64,000 bases of DNA from Rhodanobacter sp. DHG33 (GTDB lineage: Bacteria; Pseudomonadota; Gammaproteobacteria; Xanthomonadales; Rhodanobacteraceae): NCBI RefSeq assembly GCF_014843005.1, contig NZ_JACYXM010000001.1, positions 372,001-436,000 on the forward strand. The letters run 5' to 3'. The position numbers were made by a program, and so were the translations under genes. Positions within the stretch are counted from its first letter, which is position 1; each line of letters begins with the position of its first letter. A model generated the notes under the pieces. It was not told where the DNA came from. It saw nothing but the letters and a program-made list of their open reading frames with translations, and made no database searches. Positions 37,807 through 48,268 of this stretch are shown here, piece by piece.

Positions 37807-38687
37807 CCACCAAGGGCATCATCCTCGCCGGCGGCTCCGGCACCCGCCTGCATCCGATCACCCGTGCAGTGAGCAAGCAGCTGCTGCCGGTGTACGACAA
37901 GCCAATGATCTATTACCCGCTGGCCACGCTGATGCTGGCCGGCATCCGCGAGATCCTGGTCATCAACACGCCGCACGAGCAGGCCATGTTCCAGCGCCTG
38001 CTGGGTGATGGCTCGCAATGGGGCATCGATATCCAATATGCGGTGCAGCCCTCGCCAGACGGCCTGGCACAGGCTTTCACCATCGGCCGCGAGTTCGTCA
38101 ATGGCCAGCCGAGCTGCCTGGTGCTGGGCGACAACATCTTCTACGGCCACGGTTTCACCAAGCGGCTGACGCGCGCCGCTTCGCGCGAGCATGGCGCCAC
38201 CGTATTCGGCTACTGGGTGAAGGACCCGGAACGCTACGGCGTGGCCGAGTTCGATGCCGCAGGCAAGGTCGTCGGACTGGAAGAAAAGCCAGCAAAGCCG
38301 AAGTCGCACTACGCCGTCACCGGCCTGTATTTCTATGACGGCCGCGTCTGTGACTACGCCGCATCGCTCAAGCCGTCCCCGCGCGGCGAATTGGAAATCA
38401 CCGACCTCAACCGCTGCTACCTCGACGACGGCTCGCTGCATCTGGAGCAGCTCGGCCGTGGCTTCGCTTGGCTGGACACCGGCACGCACGAGTCGCTGAT
38501 GGAAGCGGGCAACTACATCCAGACCATCGAGAACCGCCAAGGCCTCAAGGTCTGCTGCCCCGAGGAGATCGCCTTCCTCAACGGCTGGATCAACACGGAG
38601 CAGCTGCTGGCATTGGCCGCACCCTTGGCCAAGACCGGCTACGGCCAGTATCTGCAACAAGTCGCAAAGGAGGGCGTGGCCCGATGA
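37803..38687 (+). CDS. rmlA: glucose-1-phosphate thymidylyltransferase
   Basis: 294 residues. It makes dTDP-glucose from dTTP and glucose-1-phosphate. The nucleotidyl-binding signature [19 protein letters not shown] is at the N-terminus and GDNIFYGH follows. It overlaps both neighbours by 4 nt (ATGA), so rmlB, rmlA, rmlC and rmlD are translationally coupled. Confidence 0.97.
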   Translation: MTTKGIILAGGSGTRLHPITRAVSKQLLPVYDKPMIYYPLATLMLAGIREILVINTPHEQAMFQRLLGDGSQWGIDIQYAVQPSPDGLAQAFTIGREFVNGQPSCLVLGDNIFYGHGFTKRLTRAASREHGATVFGYWVKDPERYGVAEFDAAGKVVGLEEKPAKPKSHYAVTGLYFYDGRVCDYAASLKPSPRGELEITDLNRCYLDDGSLHLEQLGRGFAWLDTGTHESLMEAGNYIQTIENRQGLKVCCPEEIAFLNGWINTEQLLALAAPLAKTGYGQYLQQVAKEGVAR

Positions 38688-39241
38688 AGGTGATCGAGAC
38701 GCGCCTGCCGGGCGCCGTGGTGATCGAACCGCAGGTGTTCGGCGACACGCGTGGCTTCTTCTACGAGAGCTACAACGAGGCCAAGTACCGCGAAGCCGGC
38801 ATCGACCGCCGCTTTGTGCAATCCAACGTGTCGCGCTCCGCGCGCGGCGTGCTGCGCGGCCTGCATTATCAGTGGCCGAACCCGCAAGGCAAGTTGGTCA
38901 GCGTGCTGGAAGGCGAGGTGTACGACGTGGCGGTGGACATCCGCCATGGCTCACCCACCTTCGGCCAGTGCGCCGGCGTGATGCTCACCGCGGAGAACCA
39001 CCGCCACTTCTGGATACCGGAAGGTTTCGCGCACGGCTTCTGCGTGGTTTCCGAATTCGCCACCTTCGCCTACCAGTGCACTGCGCTATACGACGCCAAG
39101 GCCGATGCCGGCATCCGTTGGAACGATGCGGCGCTGGGCATCGACTGGCCGATAGGCGAACCGTTGCTTTCCGATAAGGATGGCAAGGCGCCGTTACTGG
39201 CCGACGTACCCGCCGATCGACTGCCGACGTATACGGCATGA
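38684..39241 (+). CDS. rmlC: dTDP-4-dehydrorhamnose 3,5-epimerase
   Basis: 185 residues, cupin fold. Catalytic-site block [10 protein letters not shown] and IPEGFAHGF are visible, with [15 protein letters not shown] typical of RmlC. It is the third step of dTDP-L-rhamnose synthesis. It has 4-nt overlaps with rmlA and rmlD. Confidence 0.97.
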   Translation: MKVIETRLPGAVVIEPQVFGDTRGFFYESYNEAKYREAGIDRRFVQSNVSRSARGVLRGLHYQWPNPQGKLVSVLEGEVYDVAVDIRHGSPTFGQCAGVMLTAENHRHFWIPEGFAHGFCVVSEFATFAYQCTALYDAKADAGIRWNDAALGIDWPIGEPLLSDKDGKAPLLADVPADRLPTYTA

Positions 39242-40173
39242 AGATCCTGCTATTGGGCGCCAACGGTCAGCTGGGCCGCAGTTTCATTGAGGACGGTGGT
39301 CTCGCCGCGCGCGGCGCACTGGTCGCCGCCACTCGTGACGGACAGCGTTACGACGGCACCAGTATCGAAATCGCCGACCTTGCCGCACCGGACAGCCTGC
39401 CCGCCCTGCTCGACCGCGTGCGCCCCGACGTGATCGTCAACGCCGCCGCCTACACGGCCGTGGATCGCGCCGAGCAGGAAGAGGCCTTGGCAACCCGCGT
39501 CAATGGCGAGGCGGTCGGCATACTGGGCCGCTGGGCCGCCACGCATGGCGCGCTGGTGGTCCACTATTCCACTGACTACGTGTTCGACGGGGCAGCCGCT
39601 GCACCCTACCCGGTCGATGCGCCCACCGCGCCGCTCGGCGCCTACGGTCGCAGCAAGCTGGCGGGCGAGCAGACGCTGCGTGACAGCGGCGCCGCACATT
39701 TCATCTTCCGTACCGCATGGGTGTACGCGCCGCACGGCCACAATTTCCTGCGCACCATGCTGCGCGTGGGTGCCGAGCGCGACGAGTTGCGAGTGGTGGC
39801 CGATCAGTTGGGCGCACCTACCAGCACCGCACTGATCGTGGCCGGCACGCTGGCCGCACTGGATGCGTGGCAAGCCGCGGATGCCGGACAACGTCAAGCA
39901 TTCATCGGCACGCACCACCTCGTCGCCAGCGGCCATACCAGCTGGCATGGCTTTGCCAACGCGATCTTCGCCGGTGCCGTGGAACGCGGCCTGATCGCCC
40001 GTGCACCACACGTGGCTGCCATCGGCACCTCCGATTACCCCACGCCGGCGCAGAGACCCGCCTGGTCGGTGCTGGACAACGCAGGGTTTCAGCAGGGCTT
40101 CGGCTATGCTCTTGGCGATTGGCAGACCGGCCTGGACGACGTGCTGGATGTGCTCGCGCGCGAGCGCGCCTGA
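39238..40173 (+). CDS. rmlD: dTDP-4-dehydrorhamnose reductase
   Basis: 311 residues. The NAD(P)-binding motif LLGANGQLGRSF is at the N-terminus, with STDYVFDG and the catalytic YGRSKLAGE (Tyr, Lys). It is the final step of dTDP-L-rhamnose synthesis. It is followed 60 nt later by xanB on the same strand. Confidence 0.96.
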   Translation: MKILLLGANGQLGRSFIEDGGLAARGALVAATRDGQRYDGTSIEIADLAAPDSLPALLDRVRPDVIVNAAAYTAVDRAEQEEALATRVNGEAVGILGRWAATHGALVVHYSTDYVFDGAAAAPYPVDAPTAPLGAYGRSKLAGEQTLRDSGAAHFIFRTAWVYAPHGHNFLRTMLRVGAERDELRVVADQLGAPTSTALIVAGTLAALDAWQAADAGQRQAFIGTHHLVASGHTSWHGFANAIFAGAVERGLIARAPHVAAIGTSDYPTPAQRPAWSVLDNAGFQQGFGYALGDWQTGLDDVLDVLARERA

Positions 40174-40233
40174 CACATCCAACAACCAGGCCGCGATGCC
40201 GCAGGCAAACGCACACTTGCAGGCTGATGCACC

Positions 40234-41646
40234 ATGCTCATTCCCCTGATCCTCAGCGGCGGCAGCGGCACCCGGTTATGGCCCGTCTCGCGCAGGAACC
40301 TGCCCAAGCAGTTCCTGTCGCTGACCGGCCACGGCACGCTGTTCCAGCAGACCGTCGAACGCACGCGCTCCTTGCCCGAGATCGCCGCGCCCATCGTGGT
40401 GGCCAGCGAGGATCACCGTTTCCTCGCTGCGGAGCAGTTGCAGGAGGCTGGTGTCGAAGGCGCCGCCATCGTGCTGGAACCGCTGGCACGCAACACCGCG
40501 CCGGCGATCGCGCTGGGAGCGCTGGAAGCGCTGAAGCGCGACCCGGATGCATTGCTGCTGGTACTGCCGGCAGATCATCTGATCGGCGATACCGATACCT
40601 TCACCGCCGCGGTCGCACAGGCGCTCCCGCTGGCGAAGCAGGGCTGGCTGGCCACCTTCGGCATCCGACCTGATCGCGCGGAGACCGGCTTCGGCTACAT
40701 CCGCCGCGGCGAGGCGCTGGGCAATGCCACGTTCCAGGTCGAACGCTTCGTGGAGAAGCCCGACCTCGCTACCGCCGAACGCTATCTCGCCGACGGCGGC
40801 TACGACTGGAATTCCGGCATGTTCCTGTTCCGCGCCGACCGCTACCTGGAAGAGCTCGGCCAGCACGCGCCCGCGATGCTGGCCGCCGTGCGCGCCGCGC
40901 ACGCCGCCGCGCACGCCGACCTCGACTTCGTGCGCGTGGACAGGGAAGCCTTCGCCAAGGTGCCGGAAGATTCCATCGACTACGCCGTGATGGAAAAGAC
41001 CGCACGCGCCGCGGTGGTGCCCGTCTCCTGCGGCTGGAGCGACATCGGCTCCTGGTCGGCGCTGTGGCTGGCCGGCGAACGCGACGCGGATGGCAACCTG
41101 CGCGAGGGCGACACGCTCACCGTGAACACGCGCAACTCGCTGCTGCGTTCGCATGGCCGCCATCTCGTGGCCGCCGTGGGCGTGGAGGATCTGGTCGTGG
41201 TCACCACGCCCGACGCCACCCTCGTCGCGCATCGCGACGCCGCGCAGGACGTGAAGAAGATCGTCGACCAGCTCAAGGCCGGCGGCCGCAGCGAACATTC
41301 CTTCCATCGCGTGGTGCATCGCCCCTGGGGCAGCTACGACTCGCTGGAAGCAGGCGAACGCTTCCAGGTGAAGCGCATCGTGGTGAAGCCCGGCGCCAGC
41401 CTCAGCCTGCAGATGCACCACCATCGTGCCGAACACTGGATCGTGGTCTCCGGCACCGCCGAGGTCACCTGCGACAACAAGGTGTTCCTGCTCGGGGAAA
41501 ACCAGAGCACCTACATCCCGCTGGGCAGCACGCACCGCCTGCGCAACCCCGGCAAGGTGCCGGTGGAACTGATCGAAGTGCAGTCGGGCAGCTATCTTGG
41601 CGAGGACGACATCGTGCGCTACGACGACGTGTACGGGCGAGCGTAG
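40234..41646 (+). CDS. xanB: mannose-6-phosphate isomerase / mannose-1-phosphate guanylyltransferase
   Basis: 470 residues, type II bifunctional enzyme. The N-terminal guanylyltransferase has GGSGTRLWPVSR and FVEKPD. The C-terminal cupin isomerase has PWGSYDSLE, QMHHHRAEHW and STYIPLGSTHRL. It supplies mannose-6-phosphate and GDP-mannose for polysaccharides. In Xanthomonas xanB and xanA are paired beside the rml genes; xanA (phosphomannomutase) is not in this window. Alternative names are manC, cpsB or algA. Confidence 0.94.
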   Translation: MLIPLILSGGSGTRLWPVSRRNLPKQFLSLTGHGTLFQQTVERTRSLPEIAAPIVVASEDHRFLAAEQLQEAGVEGAAIVLEPLARNTAPAIALGALEALKRDPDALLLVLPADHLIGDTDTFTAAVAQALPLAKQGWLATFGIRPDRAETGFGYIRRGEALGNATFQVERFVEKPDLATAERYLADGGYDWNSGMFLFRADRYLEELGQHAPAMLAAVRAAHAAAHADLDFVRVDREAFAKVPEDSIDYAVMEKTARAAVVPVSCGWSDIGSWSALWLAGERDADGNLREGDTLTVNTRNSLLRSHGRHLVAAVGVEDLVVVTTPDATLVAHRDAAQDVKKIVDQLKAGGRSEHSFHRVVHRPWGSYDSLEAGERFQVKRIVVKPGASLSLQMHHHRAEHWIVVSGTAEVTCDNKVFLLGENQSTYIPLGSTHRLRNPGKVPVELIEVQSGSYLGEDDIVRYDDVYGRA

Positions 41647-41693
41647 GAAACGCCTCCGCTCCCCTCCTCAGGCGCTGGCCAGGTAGCAGCCCG

Positions 41694-42470
41694 CTACCGC
41701 CGTGATTTCAGTCGCTTGCGCAGCCGGTACTCGTCGCGCGCCACGTAACCTGCTGCACCCAGCACCATCAGCGCCAGCAAGTACCAGGTGATCAGGTAAT
41801 TGAGGTGATGGTTGGGAAACTGGACCACCGTCAGGCCGCCACGCGGCCATGCCGATGCGTCCGCACCTGCATCCGCATCCACGAAGTACGGCGCCACGTT
41901 GGCCAGGCCGCGTGCCTTGGCGATGACCGGCACGTCGCGGGTGTACCAGGTATCGGTGGCGGCATCGTTGTGGGGAATCCAGCCGGAGGGTTCGCTGATG
42001 CGCAGCAGCCCCGTCACCGTGACTTCGCCGCTCGGCGCGGCAGGGCAATCGCCCTTGAAGTTGCACCAGCCCTCCGGCGCGAAACCGCGGTTCACCAGGA
42101 CGATGCTGCCGTCATCGCGGCGCAACGGCGCGAGTATCCAGTAGCCGCTGCCGGCGGCGGTAGCGGTCCATACCCGCACCTGGCGTCCGGGCAGCCATGT
42201 GCCGGTGAGCAGCACATGGCGGTAGGCGTCATCGGCTTCGGTGATGCGTGGCCACTCCGCCGGCCCGGGCGCAGGTACCGGCGGCGCATGCACGCGCTCG
42301 TCGACGTGCGCGATCAGCGCGGTCTTCCACGCCAGCCGATGCACCTGCCAGGAGCCCAGCGCCACGAAGGCGGAAAACAGCGCGACGCCGAGCAAGGCCA
42401 GCAGCGTGAGCGCCACCGGGCCGCGCACGTGGCGTTCGTTGCCTTCGAAGGAAAGAGAGGTGTCAGGCAT
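41694..42470 (-). CDS. SURF1 family oxidase assembly protein
   Basis: 258 residues with two membrane segments (about 20-40 and near 230-250) flanking a periplasmic domain. The family patterns LGSWQVHRLAWK near the N-terminus and IVLVNRGFAPEGW in the middle are clear. SURF1 assists haem insertion in haem-copper oxidases. Its neighbour is a quinol oxidase operon (cyoABCD), which makes it a likely assembly factor for that enzyme. It converges with xanB and is followed on its strand by nothing in common. Confidence 0.9.
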   Translation of the reverse strand: MPDTSLSFEGNERHVRGPVALTLLALLGVALFSAFVALGSWQVHRLAWKTALIAHVDERVHAPPVPAPGPAEWPRITEADDAYRHVLLTGTWLPGRQVRVWTATAAGSGYWILAPLRRDDGSIVLVNRGFAPEGWCNFKGDCPAAPSGEVTVTGLLRISEPSGWIPHNDAATDTWYTRDVPVIAKARGLANVAPYFVDADAGADASAWPRGGLTVVQFPNHHLNYLITWYLLALMVLGAAGYVARDEYRLRKRLKSRR

Positions 42471-42527
42471 GGCGCGGCATGATCGCCTGCCGCGTGATGT
42501 GCGGCAGGCGATGGACGACATCGTTCG

Positions 42528-43853
42528 TCAGTCGTTGGGCAGGCCGGATTGGCGGCTGAACCACAAGGCCGCCAGCGTGCCCACGGCACCCGTCAGCAGG
42601 TACAGGCCCACGTACGGCACACCCGCATAGATGGCGAGCGACAGCGCAACCAGGGGCGCGAAGCCCGCGCCGATCAGCCAGCCAAAATCCGAAGTGATCA
42701 TGGCGCCGGAGTAGCGGAATTCCGGAAGGAAGTTCGCGCTCACCGCACCGGCCGCCTGCGCATGCGTGAAACCGAGCAAGGCATAACCGACGATGACGAA
42801 CAGGTAGCTGTTCACCACGCCGCCCGAAAGCAGCAACGCGGTCCAGCCGCTGTAGACGGCGATCAACACACCGCCCACACCGAGCGTGGTGCGACGGCCG
42901 AAGCGGTTCGCCACCTTGCCCGAGATGATCATGCAGGGCATCGCCACGAAGGCGCCGACCACCTGCACCAGCAGGAAGCTGGTCACCGACTGCTGCGTAT
43001 AGAGCAGCGCCCACGACAGCGCGAAGATGGTCACCAGGTGGAACAGCGCGTAGCTCGCCAACGGAGCGAAGGTGCCCAGGGCGACGTTGCGGCCCTGCTC
43101 GCGCATCAGCAGACGCATCGAGGTGGGCTCCAGATCGCGCTCCTTGAGCTGCTCGGCGTAGCGCGGCGCGACCACCATGCGCAGGCTGGCGAACAGCGAC
43201 ACCACGTTGATGGCGAACGCCGCGAAGAACGGATAGCGCCAGCCCCAGTCGATGAACTCCTGCGGCGTGAGCGCGGACCAGATGTAGGCGAACAGGGCGG
43301 CGGCAAGAATGAAGCCGATCGGATCGGCCAGCTGCGGCAGCATGGCGTACCAGCCGCGCTTGTTCTTCGGCGCCTTGAGCGCGGCCAGCGAAGCCAGGCC
43401 GTTCCAGCTGCCACCCAGCGCAAAACCCTGGCCGAAGCGCAATATCGCCAAGGCAAGGATGGCCGCCCAACCCAGCGTCGTGTATCCGGGCAGGAAGGCC
43501 GTGCCGGCAGTGGCCATACCAAGCAGGAACAGCGAGATGGTCAGCTTGGCGGCGGCACCGAACTGGCGCTGCAGCACCACGAAAAACATCGAGCCCAGCG
43601 GGCGCGCGACGAAGGCCAGCGCAAACAACACGAACGAATAGAACACGCCGTCCATGTGGCTGGCGAACGGGAAGAACACTTCCGGGAACGCCAGCACGCA
43701 GCCCAGGCCGAACACGAACAGATCGAAGGACTGGCAGATGCGACCAATCACCACACCGATGGCGAGGTCGCCCGAGGTGAGCTGGTCGTGGGGATTCGCG
43801 CCGTGCGCTAGGGAAGCCGGGTGGCCGGCCGACTGGACGTTGCTGATTGACAT
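42528..43853 (-). CDS. MFS permease, metabolite:H+ symporter family
   Basis: 441 residues with about 12 membrane segments. The MHS-type signatures VIGRICQSFDLFVFG and FVARPLGSMFF, plus RFGQGFALGGSWNGLASLA, are clear. Relatives move citrate, 2-oxoglutarate, proline/betaine or shikimate; the substrate here is unknown. It lies between SURF1 and cyoABCD: on the same strand as SURF1 (57 nt upstream of it) and divergent from cyoA. Confidence 0.87.
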   Translation of the reverse strand: MSISNVQSAGHPASLAHGANPHDQLTSGDLAIGVVIGRICQSFDLFVFGLGCVLAFPEVFFPFASHMDGVFYSFVLFALAFVARPLGSMFFVVLQRQFGAAAKLTISLFLLGMATAGTAFLPGYTTLGWAAILALAILRFGQGFALGGSWNGLASLAALKAPKNKRGWYAMLPQLADPIGFILAAALFAYIWSALTPQEFIDWGWRYPFFAAFAINVVSLFASLRMVVAPRYAEQLKERDLEPTSMRLLMREQGRNVALGTFAPLASYALFHLVTIFALSWALLYTQQSVTSFLLVQVVGAFVAMPCMIISGKVANRFGRRTTLGVGGVLIAVYSGWTALLLSGGVVNSYLFVIVGYALLGFTHAQAAGAVSANFLPEFRYSGAMITSDFGWLIGAGFAPLVALSLAIYAGVPYVGLYLLTGAVGTLAALWFSRQSGLPND

Positions 43854-44090
43854 GGGGATTCCGTGGAAAAGCGCGTGCAACGGGGATTGTCGAACAAAAC
43901 CGGTGTCGGCGTGGCGGAACGCGGCTGGCCGGCTCCATACGGCCATCCAAATCCCTTCACGGCACCGAACCACACCTGGACGAACCCGTCCAGCCGGGGA
44001 AACTCGACGACATAGGGAGTATTATAGGCGCTCCCTGCGGGAGCAGTGTAAGCAGCTCCCCGTTGCCTCCCTACATAGATACATGTGTCC

Positions 44091-45077
44091 ATGACAGTGA
44101 AACGCCTCCGCGGCTTGCTGCTGCTCCCTCTCGTGCTGCTTTCGGGCTGTCACCTCGCGCTGCTCGATCCCTCCGGCGACGTCGCCCGCCAGCAAAGCGA
44201 CATCATGATCGTCACCACGCTGATCACCCTGCTGATCGTGGTGCCGGTGCTGGTCGCCATTGGCATCATCGGCTGGCGCTACCGCGCCTCCAACAAGCAG
44301 GCCCATTACGACGCCCATTGGGATCACTCGCCCAGCCTGGAACTGCTGGTGTGGGCCGCGCCGCTGGTCATCATCATCGCCGTCGGCGCCATCAGCTGGA
44401 TCGGCACCCATCAGGTCGACCCCTACCGCCCGCTCACCCGCGTCGCGCCCGGCCAGCCCGTGGCGGCGGACGTCAAGCCGCTCGAAGTGGACGTGGTGTC
44501 GCTGCGCTGGAAGTGGCTGTTCTTCTATCCGCAGTACGGCATCGCCACGGTGAACCAGCTGGCGGCCCCGGTGGACCGGCCGATCCGCTTCAAGCTCACC
44601 TCGGACGAAATGATGGATGCGTTCTCCATTCCGGAGCTGGCGGGCATGATCTACACCATGCCCGGCATGCAGACGATGCTGCACGCGGTCATCAACAAGC
44701 CCGGGCAGTACCAGGGCTTTTCGGCCAACTACAGCGGCGCCGGCTTCACCGACATGCGCTTCACCTTCGAAGGCATGAGCCCGCAGGACTTCGACAGCTG
44801 GATCGCCAAGGCCCGTGCCGCCGGCGGCACACTCGACCTGCAGGCCTACGAGCAGCTGCGCCAGCCGGAGCGCGATGCCGGCACGCATGCCTGGGCCAGT
44901 TTCGAGCCCGACCTCTATACGCGCATCCTCGAACGCTGCGTCGACGCCAGCCAGACGTGCATGAGCCAGACCATGTCCGCCGACACCCATGCCGGTGACG
45001 CCATGCAGGACATGCCCGGCATGCACGACGACCATGCCGCCAAGCCTGCCGCCATGCAGGCTGCCGAGACGCACTGA
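44091..45077 (+). CDS. cyoA: cytochrome bo3 quinol oxidase subunit II
   Basis: 328 residues, a lipoprotein with lipobox LLSGC and two membrane segments (about 40-62 and 82-105). The periplasmic domain has WKWLFFYPQYGIATVN and ELAGMIYTMPGMQT. The CuA-binding cysteines of cytochrome c oxidase are absent, so this is a quinol oxidase. The C-terminal tail is unusually rich in Met and His (MSQTM...MQDMPGMHDDH). It heads cyoABCD. Confidence 0.95.
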   Translation: MTVKRLRGLLLLPLVLLSGCHLALLDPSGDVARQQSDIMIVTTLITLLIVVPVLVAIGIIGWRYRASNKQAHYDAHWDHSPSLELLVWAAPLVIIIAVGAISWIGTHQVDPYRPLTRVAPGQPVAADVKPLEVDVVSLRWKWLFFYPQYGIATVNQLAAPVDRPIRFKLTSDEMMDAFSIPELAGMIYTMPGMQTMLHAVINKPGQYQGFSANYSGAGFTDMRFTFEGMSPQDFDSWIAKARAAGGTLDLQAYEQLRQPERDAGTHAWASFEPDLYTRILERCVDASQTCMSQTMSADTHAGDAMQDMPGMHDDHAAKPAAMQAAETH

Positions 45078-45113
45078 CCTGCGCACACCGATCTGTTTTC
45101 CGGGATCCACACC

Positions 45114-47141
45114 ATGCTTGAACCGACCAACCACCCCGCCGCCAGGAGTTTCCTGTTCGGCCGGCTAACGCTCGACTCGTTGCCGTTCCTGCAACCCGAC
45201 CTCGAAGGCCGCATCGTCCTCGTCACCCTCTGCGCGGTGATGCTCGGCGGCCTCGCCGTGCTCGGCCTCATCACCAAGAAGCGCCTTTGGGGCTACCTGT
45301 GGAACGAGTGGTTCACCAGCGTGGACCATAAGAAGCTCGGCATCATGTACATGATTCTCGGCACGGTGATGCTGCTGCGCGGCTTCGCCGACGCGATCAT
45401 GATGCGTGCGCAGCAGGCGATCGCCTTCGGCCCGAACATGGGCTACCTGCCGCCCGAGCACTACGACCAGATCTTCACGGCGCACGGCTCGATCATGATC
45501 TTCTTCGTGGCGATGGCCTACATCGTGGGGTTGATCAACTACGTGATGCCGCTGCAGATCGGCTCGCGCGACGTGGCGTTCCCGTTCCTCAACAACCTGA
45601 GCTTCTGGTTCACGTTCTGGGGCGCGATCACCTTCATGGTGTCGCTGTTCGTGGGCGACTTCTCCACCGCCGGCTGGCTGGGCTATCCGCCCGTCTCCGA
45701 GCTGCAGCAGGGCCCCGGCGTCGACTACTACATCTGGGGCCTGCAGCTGTCCGGCGTGGGCACCCTGCTCAGCGGCGTCAACTTCGTGGTCACCATCATC
45801 AAGATGCGCGCGCCCGGCATGACGATGATGAAGATGCCGGTGTTCACCTGGACCTCGCTGTGCACCAGCGGCCTGATCATCGCCACCTTCCCGGTACTCA
45901 CCGCCACCCTGCTCCTGCTCTCGCTGGACCGCTACATCGGCACGCACTTCTTCACCAGCGACTTCGGCGGCAACGTGATGATGTACATCAACCTGATCTG
46001 GGTGTGGGGCCACCCGGAGGTGTACATCCTGATCCTGCCGATCTTCGGCATCTACTCGGAGATCGTGCCCACCTTCTCGGGCAAGCCGCTGTTCGGCTAC
46101 TCGTCGATGGTGTACGCCACCTGCGCGATCATGATCCTGTCGTACCTGGTGTGGCTGCACCACTTCTTCACGATGGGCTCGGGTGCGGACGTCAACTCGT
46201 TCTTCTCGCTGACCACGATGATCATCTCCATCCCCACGGGCGTGAAGATCTTCAACTGGCTGTTCACCATGTACCGCGGCCGCGTGCACTTCACCGTGCC
46301 GATGCTGTGGACGATGGGTTTCCTGTTCACCTTCACCATCGGCGGCATGACCGGCGTGATGCTGTCGGTGGCGCCGGCGGACTTCCTGCTGCACAACAGC
46401 CTGTTCCTGATCGCGCACTTCCACAACGTGATCATCGGCGGCGTGGTGTTCGGCGTGTTCGCGGGCGTCAACTACTGGTTCCCCAAGGCGTTCGGCTTCA
46501 AGCTCGACGAGTTCTGGGGCAAGGCCAGCTTCTGGTTCTGGCAGATCGGCTTCTGGCTCGCGTTCGGCCCGCTGTACATCATGGGCCTGATGGGCGTGAC
46601 CCGCCGCCTGAGCCACTTCGACAACCCGGCGCTGCAGCCGTACTTCATCGTCGCCGGTATCGGTGCCGCGCTGATCGCGCTGGGCATCGGCAGCTTCATC
46701 ATCCAGATCGGCATCAGCATCCTGCGCCGCAAGCAGTACGCAGTGGGCGGCGATCCGTGGAACGGCCGCACGCTGGAATGGGCCACCTCGTCGCCGCCGC
46801 CGGATTACAACTTCGCGTTCGTCCCTAACGTGCACGAGCGCGACGCCTGGATGGACATGAAGAAGCACGGCTACCAGCGCCCGCTGACGGGCTTCAACGA
46901 CATTCACATGCCGAAGAACACCGCCACGGGCGTGGTCATCGGCGTGCTGTCCTTCGCCTGCTGCTTCGGCCTGGTCTGGTACATCTGGTGGCTGGCCGCG
47001 GTGTGCTTCGTCGGCGTCATCGTCGCGAGCATCGCCCACACCTACAACTACCACCGCGACTACCACATCCCCAAGGCTGAGGTGGACTCGTTCGAACACA
47101 GCGGCAACTGGCAGGACGCAGCCCAGGGAGCAAACGCATGA
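45114..47141 (+). CDS. cyoB: cytochrome bo3 quinol oxidase subunit I
   Basis: 675 residues with about 15 membrane segments. Haem and copper ligands are visible: His in [11 protein letters not shown] (low-spin haem), WGHPEVYI (His-Tyr crosslink region, CuB), WLHHFF (CuB), and IAHFHNV (haem o3 and low-spin haem). It reduces O2 to water with ubiquinol electrons and pumps protons. It overlaps cyoC by 4 nt. Confidence 0.97.
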   Translation: MLEPTNHPAARSFLFGRLTLDSLPFLQPDLEGRIVLVTLCAVMLGGLAVLGLITKKRLWGYLWNEWFTSVDHKKLGIMYMILGTVMLLRGFADAIMMRAQQAIAFGPNMGYLPPEHYDQIFTAHGSIMIFFVAMAYIVGLINYVMPLQIGSRDVAFPFLNNLSFWFTFWGAITFMVSLFVGDFSTAGWLGYPPVSELQQGPGVDYYIWGLQLSGVGTLLSGVNFVVTIIKMRAPGMTMMKMPVFTWTSLCTSGLIIATFPVLTATLLLLSLDRYIGTHFFTSDFGGNVMMYINLIWVWGHPEVYILILPIFGIYSEIVPTFSGKPLFGYSSMVYATCAIMILSYLVWLHHFFTMGSGADVNSFFSLTTMIISIPTGVKIFNWLFTMYRGRVHFTVPMLWTMGFLFTFTIGGMTGVMLSVAPADFLLHNSLFLIAHFHNVIIGGVVFGVFAGVNYWFPKAFGFKLDEFWGKASFWFWQIGFWLAFGPLYIMGLMGVTRRLSHFDNPALQPYFIVAGIGAALIALGIGSFIIQIGISILRRKQYAVGGDPWNGRTLEWATSSPPPDYNFAFVPNVHERDAWMDMKKHGYQRPLTGFNDIHMPKNTATGVVIGVLSFACCFGLVWYIWWLAAVCFVGVIVASIAHTYNYHRDYHIPKAEVDSFEHSGNWQDAAQGANA

Positions 47142-47755
47142 GCAGCATGGCTGTCGATACCGCACAGTCGCGATTCCTCTGCCTGAAGGAGCCGCACGCG
47201 CACAACGGAACCCTGCTCGGGTTCTGGATCTACCTGATGAGCGACTGCTTCATCTTCGCGTCGCTGTTCGCCTGCTACGCCGTGCTGGGCACCAGCACCG
47301 CGGGCGGTCCGACGGCGGCGCAGGTGCTCGACCTGCACGGCCTCGCGATCAACACGGCCCTGCTGCTGGTTTCGTCGGTGACCTTCGGCTTCGCCATGCT
47401 GGAAATGGCGCGCAAGAACAAGGGCGCCGTGATGCTGTGGCTGGCCGTGTCCGGCCTGCTGGCGGCGGGCTTCGTGACGCTGGAAATCCACGAGTTCCTC
47501 GGCATGATCGCCGACGGCGCCGGCCCCGGCCGCAGCGCCTTCCTGTCCTCGTTCTTCACCCTGGTCGGCACGCACGGCCTGCACGTGTCCGTCGGCATCC
47601 TGTGGCTGATCGTGCTGATGACGCAGCTGGGCAAGTTCGGCCTGACCGATGCCAACATCCGGCGCATGCAGTGCCTGAGCATGTTCTGGCACTTCCTCGA
47701 CCTGGTGTGGGTCGGCGTTTTCAGCTTCGTCTATCTGACAGGTGTGCTGCGATGA
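47138..47755 (+). CDS. cyoC: cytochrome bo3 quinol oxidase subunit III
   Basis: 205 residues with five membrane segments, typical of CyoC ([27 protein letters not shown]). It overlaps cyoB and cyoD by 4 nt (ATGA), which suggests stoichiometric coupled translation. Confidence 0.96.
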   Translation: MSSMAVDTAQSRFLCLKEPHAHNGTLLGFWIYLMSDCFIFASLFACYAVLGTSTAGGPTAAQVLDLHGLAINTALLLVSSVTFGFAMLEMARKNKGAVMLWLAVSGLLAAGFVTLEIHEFLGMIADGAGPGRSAFLSSFFTLVGTHGLHVSVGILWLIVLMTQLGKFGLTDANIRRMQCLSMFWHFLDLVWVGVFSFVYLTGVLR

Positions 47756-48138
47756 GCAACTCCAACGACCACGCTGCGCATGGCCACGAGCACGGCCATG
47801 ACGAGCACGCAAACCACGGCAGCCTGCGCAGCTACCTGACCGGCTTCGTGCTGGCGAGCATCCTCACTATCATCCCGTTCTGGCTGGTGATGGGCCACGT
47901 GTTCCAGAGCCACTGGGTGACCATCACTCTCGTGCTGCTGCTGGCGGTGGTGCAGATCCTGGTGCACGTCGTGTACTTCCTGCACCTCGACACGCGTTCG
48001 GAGGGCGGCTGGAACATGCTGTCCTTCGTCTTCACCATCGTGCTGGTGGTGATCGTGCTGGGCGCATCCATCTGGGTGATGTACAACGAAAACGCCAACA
48101 TGATGCCGATGTCGCCGCAGTATCAGCACAACGAGTGA
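47752..48138 (+). CDS. cyoD: cytochrome bo3 quinol oxidase subunit IV
   Basis: 128 residues with three membrane segments in the CyoD pattern (LTGFVLASILTIIPFWLV, QILVHVVYFLHLD). The N-terminus is unusually His-rich (AAHGHEHGHDEHANH). The operon ends here in a strong terminator; cyoE (haem o synthase) is not adjacent. Confidence 0.95.
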   Translation: MSNSNDHAAHGHEHGHDEHANHGSLRSYLTGFVLASILTIIPFWLVMGHVFQSHWVTITLVLLLAVVQILVHVVYFLHLDTRSEGGWNMLSFVFTIVLVVIVLGASIWVMYNENANMMPMSPQYQHNE

Positions 48139-48202
48139 CTTTTGCGATCATCCTTGATCGCGAAGATCACACGGGCAGCCATCCATGGCTGCACTTCTCA
48201 GG

Positions 48203-48228
48203 AAAAAGCCGGCAATAGCCGGCTTTTT
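48203..48228. terminator. bidirectional rho-independent terminator
   Basis: A perfect 11-bp stem AAAAAGCCGGC/GCCGGCTTTTT with an AATA loop lies between converging cyoD and glmS. Confidence 0.88.
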
Positions 48229-48268
48229 CGTTTCTTCGATTTCGATGGGCTTGTCGCGAATCGGCGAC

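Noticed and set aside
44091-45077. Subunit II of an aa3-type cytochrome c oxidase
   Set aside because: CuA cysteines are missing and the lipoprotein start and sequence blocks match CyoA.
45165-47165. 666-codon minus-strand open frame opposite cyoB
   Set aside because: Extreme His/Glu/Asp/Gln composition mirrors the codons of a membrane protein; cyoB is certain on the other strand.
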